Shown: in pieces, positions 26,960 to 36,482 of the stretch
How the letters are laid out: each line of letters starts with the position of its first letter
Numbering within the stretch: the stretch's first letter is position 1
Source of the DNA: Tateyamaria pelophila
GTDB taxonomy: Bacteria > Pseudomonadota > Alphaproteobacteria > Rhodobacterales > Rhodobacteraceae
Reading direction: 5' to 3'
DNA: 36,482 nt
Assembly (NCBI RefSeq): GCF_019966495.1
Contig: NZ_JAIMIA010000048.1
Span: forward strand, 1-36,482
The notes under the pieces: generated by a model
The model's input: only the letters and a program-made list of their open reading frames with translations
Database searches by the model: none
Told to the model about the DNA's origin: nothing
Position numbers and translations under genes: made by a program

Positions 26960-28321
26960 ATGACGCAGGAAAAATGGGGACAGCTGAGGCAACGGCTGCT
27001 CAAGACAGTGGGCCAGAACAACTATACAACATGGATTGAGCCCCTGAAATTTCGGGATCTCAACGATGGGATCGCGACCTTTGATGTTCCGACGAACTTC
27101 ATGGGAAACTACGTCAGCCAGAATTTCTCCGACTTGATCCTGCACGAGTTGAAATCCGAGAATGACACGATCCGCCGCCTGAGCTTTGCCGTGCCTGCCA
27201 ACAGTCAAAACCGTCCAAGCGCCGTCGACCAGTCCGCCAGCCCTACCATCGCCACCGCGCCAAAAGCCGCGCAGTCTGCATTGGCGACCGCACCGCTGGA
27301 CCGCAGGTTTACCTTTGACAGCTTCGTCGTGGGCAAACCGAACGAATTGGCCCATGCCGCCGCACGTCGCGTGGCCGAAGGCGGTCCAGTCACCTTTAAT
27401 CCGCTGTTCCTTTACGGTGGCGTTGGCCTGGGTAAAACGCACCTGATGCACGCCATATCCTGGGAATTGCAGACCCGTCGGCCGGACCTGAATGTGCTCT
27501 ACCTGTCTGCCGAGCAGTTCATGTATCGCTTTGTGCAAGCGCTGCGGGATCGCAAGATGATGGACTTCAAGTCGATCTTCCGCTCGGTCGATGTGCTGAT
27601 GGTCGATGACGTCCAGTTCATCGCGGGCAAGGACAGCACCCAGGAGGAATTCTTTCATACGTTCAACGCCCTCGTGGATCAGAACAAGCAGATCATCATT
27701 TCCGCCGATCGCGCCCCCGGCGAGATCAAGGACCTGGAAGATCGCGTGAAATCCCGGTTGCAATGCGGATTGGTGGTCGACTTGCATCCTACCGATTACG
27801 AATTGCGGCTCGGCATTCTGCAAAGCAAGGTCGAACAGCAGCAAGTCAACTATCCGGACCTCAGTGTGGACGACGGCGTGCTTGAATTTCTTGCGCACCG
27901 CATTTCGACCAACGTGCGTGTCCTTGAAGGTGCGTTGACGCGGCTGTTTGCCTTTGCATCCTTGGTGGGCCGCCCAATCAACCTCGAATTGACGCAGGAT
28001 TGCCTTGCTGACGTTCTGCGCGCCTCAGAACGCAAGATCACCGTCGAAGAAATCCAGCGCCGGGTCTCCGAGCATTACAACATTCGCCTCAGCGACATGA
28101 TCGGCCCCAAGCGCCTGCGCAGCTATGCCCGCCCACGTCAGGTGGCGATGTATCTGTGCAAACACATGACATCGCGATCGTTGCCCGACATTGGCCGACG
28201 CTTTGGTGGCCGCGACCACACGACGGTCATGCACGGCGTCAAACGCATCGAAGAATTGAAGCAGCAAGACGGTCAGATCGCAGAAGATCTTGAACTGTTG
28301 CGCCGTTCGCTGGAAGCGTGA
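26960..28321 (+). CDS. dnaA: Chromosomal replication initiator DnaA
   Basis: A 453-residue AAA+ initiator. Domain I is at the N-terminus (WGQLRQRLLKTVGQNNYTTWIEPLKF), domain II is the variable, Ala/Ser/Pro-rich stretch (about 80-115), domain III has Walker A GGVGLGKT (153-160) and Walker B LMVDDVQFIAGK, and domain IV ends with the DNA-binding signature GRDHTTVMHGVKRI. GTAGGA lies upstream of the ATG. It ends in a strong terminator, so it is likely monocistronic. Confidence 0.98.
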   Translation: MTQEKWGQLRQRLLKTVGQNNYTTWIEPLKFRDLNDGIATFDVPTNFMGNYVSQNFSDLILHELKSENDTIRRLSFAVPANSQNRPSAVDQSASPTIATAPKAAQSALATAPLDRRFTFDSFVVGKPNELAHAAARRVAEGGPVTFNPLFLYGGVGLGKTHLMHAISWELQTRRPDLNVLYLSAEQFMYRFVQALRDRKMMDFKSIFRSVDVLMVDDVQFIAGKDSTQEEFFHTFNALVDQNKQIIISADRAPGEIKDLEDRVKSRLQCGLVVDLHPTDYELRLGILQSKVEQQQVNYPDLSVDDGVLEFLAHRISTNVRVLEGALTRLFAFASLVGRPINLELTQDCLADVLRASERKITVEEIQRRVSEHYNIRLSDMIGPKRLRSYARPRQVAMYLCKHMTSRSLPDIGRRFGGRDHTTVMHGVKRIEELKQQDGQIAEDLELLRRSLEA

Positions 28322-28339
28322 AACAATCCAGTTTCGGCG

Positions 28340-28373
28340 AAAATGGCGTCCTCGACTGATGCCGCCATTTTTT
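28340..28373 (+). terminator. Intrinsic terminator of dnaA
   Basis: AAAATGGCG (28340-28348) pairs perfectly with CGCCATTTT (28363-28371), loop of 14 bases, ending in six T. It is 19 bases after the dnaA stop. Confidence 0.85.
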
Positions 28374-28430
28374 GTGGGTACGTCGGTTTCAGAAACGCCC
28401 AGCTAAAGTGCCATGTCACGCCGAATGCCA

Positions 28431-29138
28431 TCAGGCGTTCAGGCGGTCCTCCAGCATCTTGTTGAAGGCCGCCATATCCGCCGACGTATCAAGATCAGTC
28501 AAAGGCGAAATGTCAACGCTGACGTGCCTGCGCCCTTTCTGGATCCCGAGGAAACTCCAGAACAGGTCATATATTGCGAACTGAAATTTGCCCAATCCAT
28601 CGAGTTTGAGCAACATGACCGGCGTGTCCGGCTCTGCCCGCAGGATGTCGTAAACACCTGACAAATATGGTTCCAAGATCTCGCGTTCTTGCTGTCGGAC
28701 CCTGCCTGCAGGAAACAGAAGAACAGAATTTCGGTTGGCCAGAACTTTATGTACAATTTTAAGTGCATCAGCTTTGCGGGCCTGACGTTTTTCATGCGGC
28801 CATGATTTCGGCGAACTCATCGGGATCGCGGATGCCACATACATCGGCAAGAACTGCGCCCAGTTGTAATACTCGTTGTAATGGACGGTCGGGCGGATTC
28901 GCATCGTCGAATACAGAATCGCGGCAATCAGCGGCCCATCGTGACGGCTGACATGAGTCGCCAGGATCAGGGTTCCGTGCTGGCCCTGCAGCAGGTGCTT
29001 GTTGGCGCAGCTGACATTGTAGAAGAGCGTATAGTAGGTTCTGACGAGAACAAACAACGAGTGCCGGACCCATCTGCCAAGCGTGGCATCGACAAAGCGT
29101 ATCAACGGTCGGCGTTTGTGCAAATCTGAGCCCCTCAT
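28431..29138 (-). CDS. 1-acyl-sn-glycerol-3-phosphate acyltransferase-like (PlsC/LPLAT)
   Basis: A 235-residue acyltransferase of the PlsC superfamily. The catalytic HX4D is in ATHVSRHDGPL; the later LLFPAGRVRQQERE segment is the glycerol-phosphate-binding-like FPEG-type motif (here FPAG, Glu replaced by Ala), and there is a hydrophobic segment near residues 20-40. The acyl acceptor is uncertain. The start at 29138 is preferred; the frame runs to 29270 without homology. It sits on the opposite strand between dnaA and dnaN and converges on dnaA. Confidence 0.75.
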   Translation of the reverse strand: MRGSDLHKRRPLIRFVDATLGRWVRHSLFVLVRTYYTLFYNVSCANKHLLQGQHGTLILATHVSRHDGPLIAAILYSTMRIRPTVHYNEYYNWAQFLPMYVASAIPMSSPKSWPHEKRQARKADALKIVHKVLANRNSVLLFPAGRVRQQEREILEPYLSGVYDILRAEPDTPVMLLKLDGLGKFQFAIYDLFWSFLGIQKGRRHVSVDISPLTDLDTSADMAAFNKMLEDRLNA

Positions 29139-29195
29139 ATTATGCCTTGTTCCAGCGCAGTATTGACGCGATGCCTTTAACACGCCCTGTTTAGC

Positions 29196-29241
29196 ATCGG
29201 GTGTCGTGAAACACCTAACGGGGCGACACGAAACACCCGAT
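29196..29241. promoter_or_regulatory. Inverted repeats in the acyltransferase / dnaN divergent gap
   Basis: ATCGGGTGT (29196-29204) and ACACCCGAT (29233-29241) are perfect 9-base arms with a 28-base spacer. Nested inside are GGTGT / ACACC arms and two near-direct copies of GAAACACC. The site is 58 bases upstream of the acyltransferase start and 167 bases upstream of dnaN. Confidence 0.4.
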
Positions 29242-29344
29242 TGTCGCTTTGTCTTGTTGCAGGTGCGCATGCATGGCGCTTTTCGTGAGGCAGAATGTGC
29301 GCTTGACTTGACGCCCCCGACGATCCGGCAGACAAAACAACTAA

Positions 29345-29374
29345 TTGCTTGTGAAGCGCTGTGTTTGGGATAGT
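29345..29374 (+). promoter_or_regulatory. Candidate dnaN promoter
   Basis: TTGCTT (29345-29350) and GATAGT (29369-29374) lie 18 bases apart, 34 bases upstream of the dnaN ATG. Confidence 0.3.
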
Positions 29375-29407
29375 GTGCCCATCCCGGTGATTGGTGGGAG
29401 ACGGACC

Positions 29408-30526
29408 ATGAAAATCAGTGTCGAGCGCGCTGCGCTGCTCAAAGCAGTCAGCCAAGCGCAATCGGTTGTCGAAAGACGCAACACGATCCCGATCCTTGCA
29501 AACGTGCTGATCGAGGCCGAGGGATCGGATGTGACCTTCCGTGCCACGGATCTGGACATCGAGGTGGTCGACCGGGCTCCGGCACAGGTGGAACGCGCAG
29601 GTGCCACGACTGTGTCGGCGACCACGCTGCACGAGATTGTGCGCAAGCTGCCGGATGGCGCGCTTGTCACGCTGACCGCAGACAGTGCCGCAGGGCGATT
29701 GACCGTCGAGGCCGGACGGTCAAACTTCTCGCTGGCCACCCTGCCCAAAGAAGACTTTCCCGTCATGGCATCGTCTGAATACGCGTCAAACTTCTCAATC
29801 GCAGCGCCTAAATTGCGCCGGCTGTTCGACAAGTCGAAATTCGCCATCTCGACAGAAGAAACGCGATACTACCTCAACGGTGTCTATATGCACATCGCGC
29901 AAGGGGATGACGGCACCGTTCTACGCTGCGTTGCAACAGATGGGCACCGTTTGGCCCGGATCGACAGCGACATGCCAGAGGGTGCCGCCGATATGCCCGG
30001 TGTGATCGTGCCCCGTAAAACCGTCGGCGAATTGCGCAAACTGCTGGACGATGACGAGATGCAGATTGCCGTTTCGGTCTCGGAAACCAAAGTTCGGTTT
30101 GCCACGCCCGAAATCACCCTGACGTCCAAGGTGATCGACGGCACATTCCCCGATTACACGCGCGTTATTCCGGTCGGGAACACCCGCAAGATGGAAGTGG
30201 ATGCCAGCGACTTTGCCAAGGCGGTCGACCGCGTCGCAACTGTGAGTTCGGAACGATCCCGTGCAGTAAAACTGCAACTCGACGAAGACAGGTTGATCTT
30301 GTCCGTCAATGCGCCCGACAGCGGTGCCGCCGAGGAAGAATTGGCGGTTGCCTATGCAGACGAGCGGTTGGAGATCGGTTTCAACGCCAAGTATTTGCTG
30401 GAAATTGCCAGTCAGGTGGACCGTGAAAACGCCGTGTTTTTGTTCAATTCATCCGGTGATCCGACCCTGATGCGCGAAGGCAATGATCTATCCGCAGTTT
30501 ACGTCGTTATGCCGATGCGCGTGTAG
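29408..30526 (+). CDS. dnaN: DNA polymerase III subunit beta (sliding clamp)
   Basis: A 372-residue clamp that encircles DNA and tethers polymerase III. Typical features are MKISVERAALLKAVSQAQSVVERRNTIPILANVLIEA at the start, the RYYLNGVYMH segment, TDGHRLAR, and the C-terminal PTLMREGNDLSAVYVVMPMRV. The ATG at 29408 follows GGGAG. It is the first gene of dnaN-recF, although a terminator-like element lies between them. Confidence 0.98.
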   Translation: MKISVERAALLKAVSQAQSVVERRNTIPILANVLIEAEGSDVTFRATDLDIEVVDRAPAQVERAGATTVSATTLHEIVRKLPDGALVTLTADSAAGRLTVEAGRSNFSLATLPKEDFPVMASSEYASNFSIAAPKLRRLFDKSKFAISTEETRYYLNGVYMHIAQGDDGTVLRCVATDGHRLARIDSDMPEGAADMPGVIVPRKTVGELRKLLDDDEMQIAVSVSETKVRFATPEITLTSKVIDGTFPDYTRVIPVGNTRKMEVDASDFAKAVDRVATVSSERSRAVKLQLDEDRLILSVNAPDSGAAEEELAVAYADERLEIGFNAKYLLEIASQVDRENAVFLFNSSGDPTLMREGNDLSAVYVVMPMRV

Positions 30527-30527
30527 T

Positions 30528-30548
30528 AGATTTTTCGACGAAAAATCT
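30528..30548 (+). terminator. Perfect hairpin just after dnaN
   Basis: AGATTTTTCG (30528-30537) and CGAAAAATCT (30539-30548) are perfect arms separated by one base, starting two bases after the dnaN stop. It is AT-rich and is followed at once by a second terminator-like element. Confidence 0.6.
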
Positions 30549-30550
30549 TG

Positions 30551-30580
30551 CCTCCGGCGGGGATTTTTTTGAACAGAGAA
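30551..30580 (+). repeat. Dispersed element copy C / terminator-like, between dnaN and recF
   Basis: CCTCCGGCGGGGATTTTTTT followed by GAACAGAGAA. The first part can form a tiny CCTC / GGGG stem with loop CGGC before a seven-T run; the second part is the conserved tail also found in copy B after serB. It ends right before the recF ribosome binding site, so if it terminates, recF expression would be reduced relative to dnaN. Confidence 0.65.
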
Positions 30581-30596
30581 AGGGGTGAGCCTGACA

Positions 30597-31691
30597 ATGT
30601 TCTTGTCTGCTTTGACCCTTTCGCACTTTCGGTCCCACAAGATGGCCCGGGTTTCGGTTGATGCGCGCCCGATTGCGATTTTTGGATCAAATGGTGCGGG
30701 TAAAACCAATATTCTTGAAGCTGTTTCGCTAATGTCACCCGGCCGTGGCCTGCGCCGTGCGTCGGCCTATGACATGACACGGCGCCCCGAAGCCCTGGGC
30801 TGGAAGCTTGCTGCTGTGTTGCATGCGCAACGGCAACTTCACGAGATCGAAAGCTGGTCGGAGAATGGCGCGGCCCGCCAGGTGAAAATAGATGGCAAAG
30901 CAGCGGCACAGACCGCATTGGGGCGTATTTCGCGTGTCTTGTGGCTGATCCCGTCGATGGACCGACTTTGGATCGAGGGCGCGGAAGGACGTCGCCGTTT
31001 TCTGGATCGAATGACCCTCAGCTTTATTCCGGATCATGCCCAAGCGTCGCTGGACTATGACAAAGCCATGCGCGAACGCAACCGACTGCTCAAGGACATG
31101 GTCCGCGACCCGCATTGGTATGCAGCCCTTGAGGCGCGCATGGCGGAGACCGGCACTGCAATTCATACCAACCGCAGGACAGCCTTGGCAGAACTGGAAT
31201 TGGCCCAGACGGGCGCCGAGACGGCCTTTCCGGCAGCGACGCTGAGCTTGCTCCCCGGCGAGCTGGGCCTCCCGGATAACGTAGCGGATTTCCGGGAAGC
31301 GATGGCCAAGAACCGCGGGCGTGATCTTGCCGCCGGGCGGACGTTGATTGGACCGCATCGCACCGATTTGTATGGTGTCTACGCCGCCAAGGACGTGCCT
31401 GCCAAGGATTGTTCCACCGGTGAGCAAAAAGCCCTTTTGGTGTCGTTGATACTCGCCAATGCACGCGCTTTGACCCAGCGGTTTGGTGCACCGCCCCTGT
31501 TGTTACTTGATGAGGTGGCCGCCCATCTCGATGCGGACCGCCGCGCAGCACTTTATGACGAAATCTGCGCCTTGGGCGCACAGGCCTGGATGACCGGCAC
31601 AGAGCCCGCACTTTTTGATCATCTGGGAAGCCGGGCGCAATACCTGCATGTTTCCGAAACAGATGGCACGCGTCCCGTCGATCTGCCGTAA
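30597..31691 (+). CDS. recF: DNA replication/repair protein RecF
   Basis: A 364-residue SMC-like ATPase for gap repair and RecA loading. The Walker A GSNGAGKTN (about 30-38) follows LSALTLSHFRSHK; RFLDRMTLSFIPDHA, the signature-like CSTGEQKALLVSLILAN and Walker B LLLLDEVAAHLD are present. The ATG at 30597 is chosen with AGGGG upstream; a GTG at 30585 is a reasonable alternative. It lies downstream of dnaN after the two hairpins. Confidence 0.95.
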   Translation: MFLSALTLSHFRSHKMARVSVDARPIAIFGSNGAGKTNILEAVSLMSPGRGLRRASAYDMTRRPEALGWKLAAVLHAQRQLHEIESWSENGAARQVKIDGKAAAQTALGRISRVLWLIPSMDRLWIEGAEGRRRFLDRMTLSFIPDHAQASLDYDKAMRERNRLLKDMVRDPHWYAALEARMAETGTAIHTNRRTALAELELAQTGAETAFPAATLSLLPGELGLPDNVADFREAMAKNRGRDLAAGRTLIGPHRTDLYGVYAAKDVPAKDCSTGEQKALLVSLILANARALTQRFGAPPLLLLDEVAAHLDADRRAALYDEICALGAQAWMTGTEPALFDHLGSRAQYLHVSETDGTRPVDLP

Positions 31692-31914
31692 CAATTGAGA
31701 CCTGGGCACGCCTTGCTGTATGCTAGGGCATTGCTGGTCCTGTTTTGCCCCTAGGCCGGTCCGGCTTGACCTCATCACGTGCACGGTTTCGGGCGGCTTC
31801 ACACTGTAAGGCAACTGGCATTTGCGTCGGCCTGCGCGCTGTGTCGTGGCCGTAATCGTGGCCCATTCTGTGAACTTGCCTCTGTCGTCAACCTCGCCAT
31901 GGCGGTTTCATTGA

Positions 31915-34515
<2,601 letters not shown>

Positions 34516-34530
34516 TTGTTTTGTAGGGGT

Positions 34531-34646
34531 GCGTATAACGTTACATTCCGTCCATTGATTTCATTGAAGAAATTCGACGTTCTTCGCCCATAAGTCTACA
34601 CAACATTTGCGCATAAAATTACACGATTTGCCCATAAGATTACATC
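34531..34646 (-). repeat. Iteron-like direct repeats (possible IS21-type end)
   Basis: Four copies of a 16-17 base unit start at 34531, 34586, 34609 and 34630; on the minus strand they read approximately TGTAATCTTATGGGCA. The last three are 23 and 21 bases apart, two helical turns. Multiple same-direction repeats at an end are a feature of IS21-family elements; no istA/istB gene remains. They also resemble an origin iteron array, but the core is not a DnaA box. Confidence 0.5.
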
Positions 34647-34806
34647 CTCGCTCAATTCTCTTTGGTTTGAGTCGGTTCGGGCTTTTCGTACTCACCTTAC
34701 GCACATGGTCACTCAATTAAAGATTGCAATTTTGGATGCAATGATCAATCCCGGCCACTCAAAATAGGTTAGAGAGCCCTTTGGTGCATCGAGTACGTGG
34801 CTGTCA

Positions 34807-34902
34807 TCAGAGAGCCTTCTTGGTCAATCCTTCGATTAGGTTCAGTCCCAGCGCTGCGAGCATGATCGAGGTAGTCGGCAAGTGTGGTGCTATGTATGGT
34901 TA
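34807..34902 (-). pseudogene. Possible short coding remnant
   Basis: A reverse frame between two stops (34900-34902 and 34807-34809) encodes about 30 residues with a hydrophobic, helical-looking end. No start with a ribosome binding site and no recognised family. It may be chance. Confidence 0.15.
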
Positions 34903-34956
34903 GACTTGCACCAGACGTTCGCGTCAGAGGACGTCAAAACCATTGGGGGTGCCGTC

Positions 34957-35343
34957 ATGAGAAATCTTGCAGCAACTTTGTTCTTATTGTTGTGCCTATC
35001 GAGCATCGTCTCGGCTGATCCGGCAACAGAATGCGGCGGAAGCAGTCAGGTCGAGGTTGGGGATTGCGTCGCTGATACGTTGCAACGGGTCAATACGACG
35101 GTCGACATCTATTTGGGCTTTGCGATGAGTTCTGCGGAAGAACTTGATGAAGTTACTGGCCGAAAAGTGGCTGTACCGGCTCTGGAAGCAGCACAGGCGA
35201 CTTGGTCGGCCTATCGCGATGCCCAATGCGGCTATGTCGGGGCGACGTTTGGAGGCGGGTCCGGGACAGGAATTGCGATCAATTCTTGCAAGATCGAGCT
35301 TGGTCGGAACCGGGCAGAAGAGCTTATGCGCTATGTCCAATGA
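34957..35343 (+). CDS. Secreted LprI-like / DUF1311 protein
   Basis: A 128-residue protein with a clear signal peptide (MRNLAATLFLLLCLSSIVSA, cut near SADPA). The mature part has the DUF1311 (lysozyme inhibitor LprI-like N-terminal) pattern: two early Cys (ATECGG, VGDCVA), the core AAQATWSAYRDAQCGY, GGGSGTGIAINSCKIEL and a final RAEEL. Family members include lysozyme inhibitors, but that activity is not shown by sequence. The ATG at 34957 follows GGGGG; the longer frame from 34882 lacks the signal peptide at its start. Its stop overlaps a 44-codon ORF (ATGA). Confidence 0.8.
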   Translation: MRNLAATLFLLLCLSSIVSADPATECGGSSQVEVGDCVADTLQRVNTTVDIYLGFAMSSAEELDEVTGRKVAVPALEAAQATWSAYRDAQCGYVGATFGGGSGTGIAINSCKIELGRNRAEELMRYVQ

Positions 35344-35474
35344 AGAACGTATGCCATCATGTGCGGGTCGTGAACATAGGGCGCACCAAGATGAGCTGGG
35401 TTTCCTCTGGCGATTGTCCTGAATATCATGACGTTAATATCCGCATTGATGGACTTTCTACAGGCATGGAATGA
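35340..35474 (+). CDS. Candidate 44-residue small protein overlapping both neighbours
   Basis: The ATG (35340-35342) overlaps the upstream stop as ATGA, and its own stop TGA (35472-35474) overlaps the next gene's ATG at 35471. It begins MKNVCHHVRVVNIGRTKMSW and ends GLSTGME. No family is recognised; it has two Cys and two adjacent His. The tight double overlap supports translation, yet it could be a chance frame filling a short gap. Confidence 0.4.
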   Translation: MKNVCHHVRVVNIGRTKMSWVSSGDCPEYHDVNIRIDGLSTGME

Positions 35475-36031
35475 TGAGCAGGACGAAGAAATCATGGAAA
35501 GACATCAAGCCTGTGCTGTCGAGGTTTTCCTCACCCCAATTGTTGGGTCTTGTGCAGGATTTATACCGTTTGAATGCTGAGAACGCCTCGTTCATGCACG
35601 CCCGTTTCCTGAGCGATGACACGAAAAATGACCACCTGGCCCCGTACCAGGCACGGATTCAACGGGCCATCTGCCCAAAGCAGCCCTGGAAGCAGGATGT
35701 GAAATTGGCCGAAGGGCGAAAAGCCATCAGCGAGTTCAAGAAAGCCAATGGTAACATCCCGGATTTGCTGACCCTCATGATCTACTACGTCAAATGTGGG
35801 AATGATTTCACCCTTGAGTTCGGCGACATCGACGAGGCTTACTATGACAGCTTGTGTTCAATGTTTGCAAAAGTCGTTCAAACACTGCTGGCACAAAATG
35901 ATAGGCAACTTATAGTGGATTTTTTACCTGTCCTAGAGACGGAATTTCGCCGTGTTGATGATAAAATCGGCTGGGGATACCCTGACGAACTGTCTGATCA
36001 TCTCGCCGACCTACGCGATGCATTCGAATAA
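35471..36031 (+). CDS. DUF6155-like hypothetical protein
   Basis: A 186-residue, mostly helical cytosolic protein. The segments SPQLLGLVQDLYRLNAENASFM, GRKAISEFKKANGNIPDLLTLMIYYVKCGNDFTLEFGDIDEAYYDSL and DKIGWGYPDELSDHLADL resemble DUF6155 proteins, of unknown function. The ATG at 35471 is taken; an in-frame ATG three bases later is equally possible. It is coupled to the preceding small ORF. Composition is lower in GC than the core genes, in line with an accessory origin. Confidence 0.65.
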   Translation: MMSRTKKSWKDIKPVLSRFSSPQLLGLVQDLYRLNAENASFMHARFLSDDTKNDHLAPYQARIQRAICPKQPWKQDVKLAEGRKAISEFKKANGNIPDLLTLMIYYVKCGNDFTLEFGDIDEAYYDSLCSMFAKVVQTLLAQNDRQLIVDFLPVLETEFRRVDDKIGWGYPDELSDHLADLRDAFE

Positions 36032-36101
36032 GAGACTTGTCTCTGCGAACTCAAAAGCATCGACGGGCGGACCCGTATATTGATCCGCCCAATTCGTTCG
36101 G

Positions 36102-36362
36102 TCAACTTTCCACATACAAGACCAAGGTGTCTGGGCGCACTCCATCATGTTTCATAGCTTCTGCACCGGCGTCGGTTTTCATCATTGCGTCAAATGCATC
36201 CATGTTGTTGACCTCCATGTACAATGCTAGCCGGTTCGCGTTTCCCGGTAGCACGAACGTCCTTATATCAGTCGCTATTCCGGCAAAAACTTCGGCTCGT
36301 TTAGGAGAGGCTAACCAGTGGGCGACATCATTGACTTCGTGTGTGGCAATAATCTTTGGCAT
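36102..36362 (-). CDS. Small ABM-like hypothetical protein
   Basis: An 86-residue soluble protein beginning MPKIIATHEVNDVAHWLASPKR, with GIATDIRTFVLPGNANRLALYMEVNNMDAFDAMM and ending GVRPDTLVLYVES. The alternation of short strands and helices looks like a ferredoxin-like alpha/beta barrel (ABM-type) fold. Function unknown. The ATG at 36362 is preferred; the open frame continues upstream into the IS66 remnant region and that part is not coding. GAGAA lies about 9 bases upstream. Confidence 0.65.
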   Translation of the reverse strand: MPKIIATHEVNDVAHWLASPKRAEVFAGIATDIRTFVLPGNANRLALYMEVNNMDAFDAMMKTDAGAEAMKHDGVRPDTLVLYVES

Positions 36363-36430
36363 TATGCATTTCTCACTTTCAATCGCGCGTGTCGTCGACT
36401 TGATGGTATCCGTCTGGTGTCGGCGCGGTT

Positions 36431-36482
36431 TCAGGCCTTTTCCGGCTGCCAGTTCCACGGCATGAGTTCGTCGATGCGATTG
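36431..36482 (-). pseudogene. IS66-family transposase, last codons (rest outside window)
   Basis: On the minus strand the frame from the window edge reads NRIDELMPWNWQPEKA then TGA (36431-36433). The RIDELMPWNW ending is typical of the IS66 TnpC C-terminal element. Only 16 codons are visible, so the state of the gene is unknown. Confidence 0.65.

Larger units (their letters stand above)
34516..34956. other. Accessory, lower-GC gap after gyrB
   Basis: 441 bases with no credible gene. It contains an array of four same-direction repeats (34531-34646) and a 30-codon reverse frame at 34807-34899 whose last part reads MLAALGLNLIEGLTKKAL, protein-like but unrecognised and possibly a transposase remnant. 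Base composition is visibly more AT-rich than the preceding genes. The region probably records insertion-sequence activity. Confidence 0.55.

Noticed and set aside
26558-27898. A 446-codon minus-strand frame over the dnaA 5' half and upstream gap
   Set aside because: Antisense to dnaA, no ribosome binding site, no recognisable domain.
34586-34646. CRISPR array
   Set aside because: Repeats are imperfect, only 16-17 bases with 4-7 base spacers, and no cas gene is near.
34586-34646. DnaA-box cluster
   Set aside because: The reverse core TTATGGGCA agrees with TTATCCACA at only six of nine places, and the mismatches fall in the conserved centre.
35202-35474. A 90-residue frame containing the 44-codon ORF
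   Set aside because: Its first half is out of frame inside the well-supported LprI-like gene; only the part from 35340 is considered.

Overview
The window looks like the chromosome of a marine alphaproteobacterium of the Rhodobacteraceae (Roseobacter group). This rests on gene order and protein character: the block ubiB-ubiE / mutM / enoyl-CoA hydratase / rpsT / dnaA / dnaN / recF / gyrB, the serB / serC / serA cluster with a serC-leader-like 5' region, a lineage-type asparaginase and IalB protein, GC-rich coding sequence, and short dispersed intergenic elements that I recognise from this family. No rRNA, tRNA or CRISPR array was seen.

Layout. 1-702 is a scar: the 3' end of an IS1595-type transposase gene, a truncated YafY/WYL-type regulator and a short open tail of unknown origin. 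705-6390 is a minus-strand run read dapD, a 115-residue unknown, dapE, a GNAT acetyltransferase, a DUF2064 glycosyltransferase-like protein and rnr, several with 4-base stop/start overlaps. 6514-7962 holds a LOG-family protein and a DUF502 membrane protein. 7990-10536 (minus) holds rlmN, an AhpD-like protein and an IalB-like secreted protein. 10712-12032 holds a class 3 L-asparaginase and a small YCII-like protein. 12168-16025 is the serine block (serB divergent from serC-serA). 16114-17601 holds a Stf0-type sulfotransferase and a PPP-type phosphoesterase. 17629-20505 (minus) is an XRE-cupin regulator followed by kbl-tdh (threonine to glycine plus acetyl-CoA). 20603-25184 holds a thiolase, ubiB, ubiE and mutM; 25248-26469 an enoyl-CoA hydratase and rpsT.

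26960-34515 is the replication block dnaA, dnaN, recF and gyrB, interrupted by a reverse-strand lysophospholipid acyltransferase gene between dnaA and dnaN. The dnaA upstream gap has no recognisable DnaA box, so I do not call an origin here. From 34516 to the right edge the character changes to accessory: iteron-like direct repeats (possibly an IS end), a LprI-like secreted protein, a 44-codon ORF and a DUF6155-like protein linked by start/stop overlaps, an ABM-like small protein, and the last codons of an IS66-type transposase gene running off the edge.

The most useful unexplained signals are: the serC leader hairpins over the ribosome binding site; a large palindromic hairpin between serC and serA; four related dispersed elements, three of them just past a stop codon with a T-tract followed by a conserved tail; tandem hairpins between dnaN and recF; operator-like inverted repeats upstream of the AhpD-like gene, kbl and gyrB; and the overlapping small-gene trio at 34957-36031.
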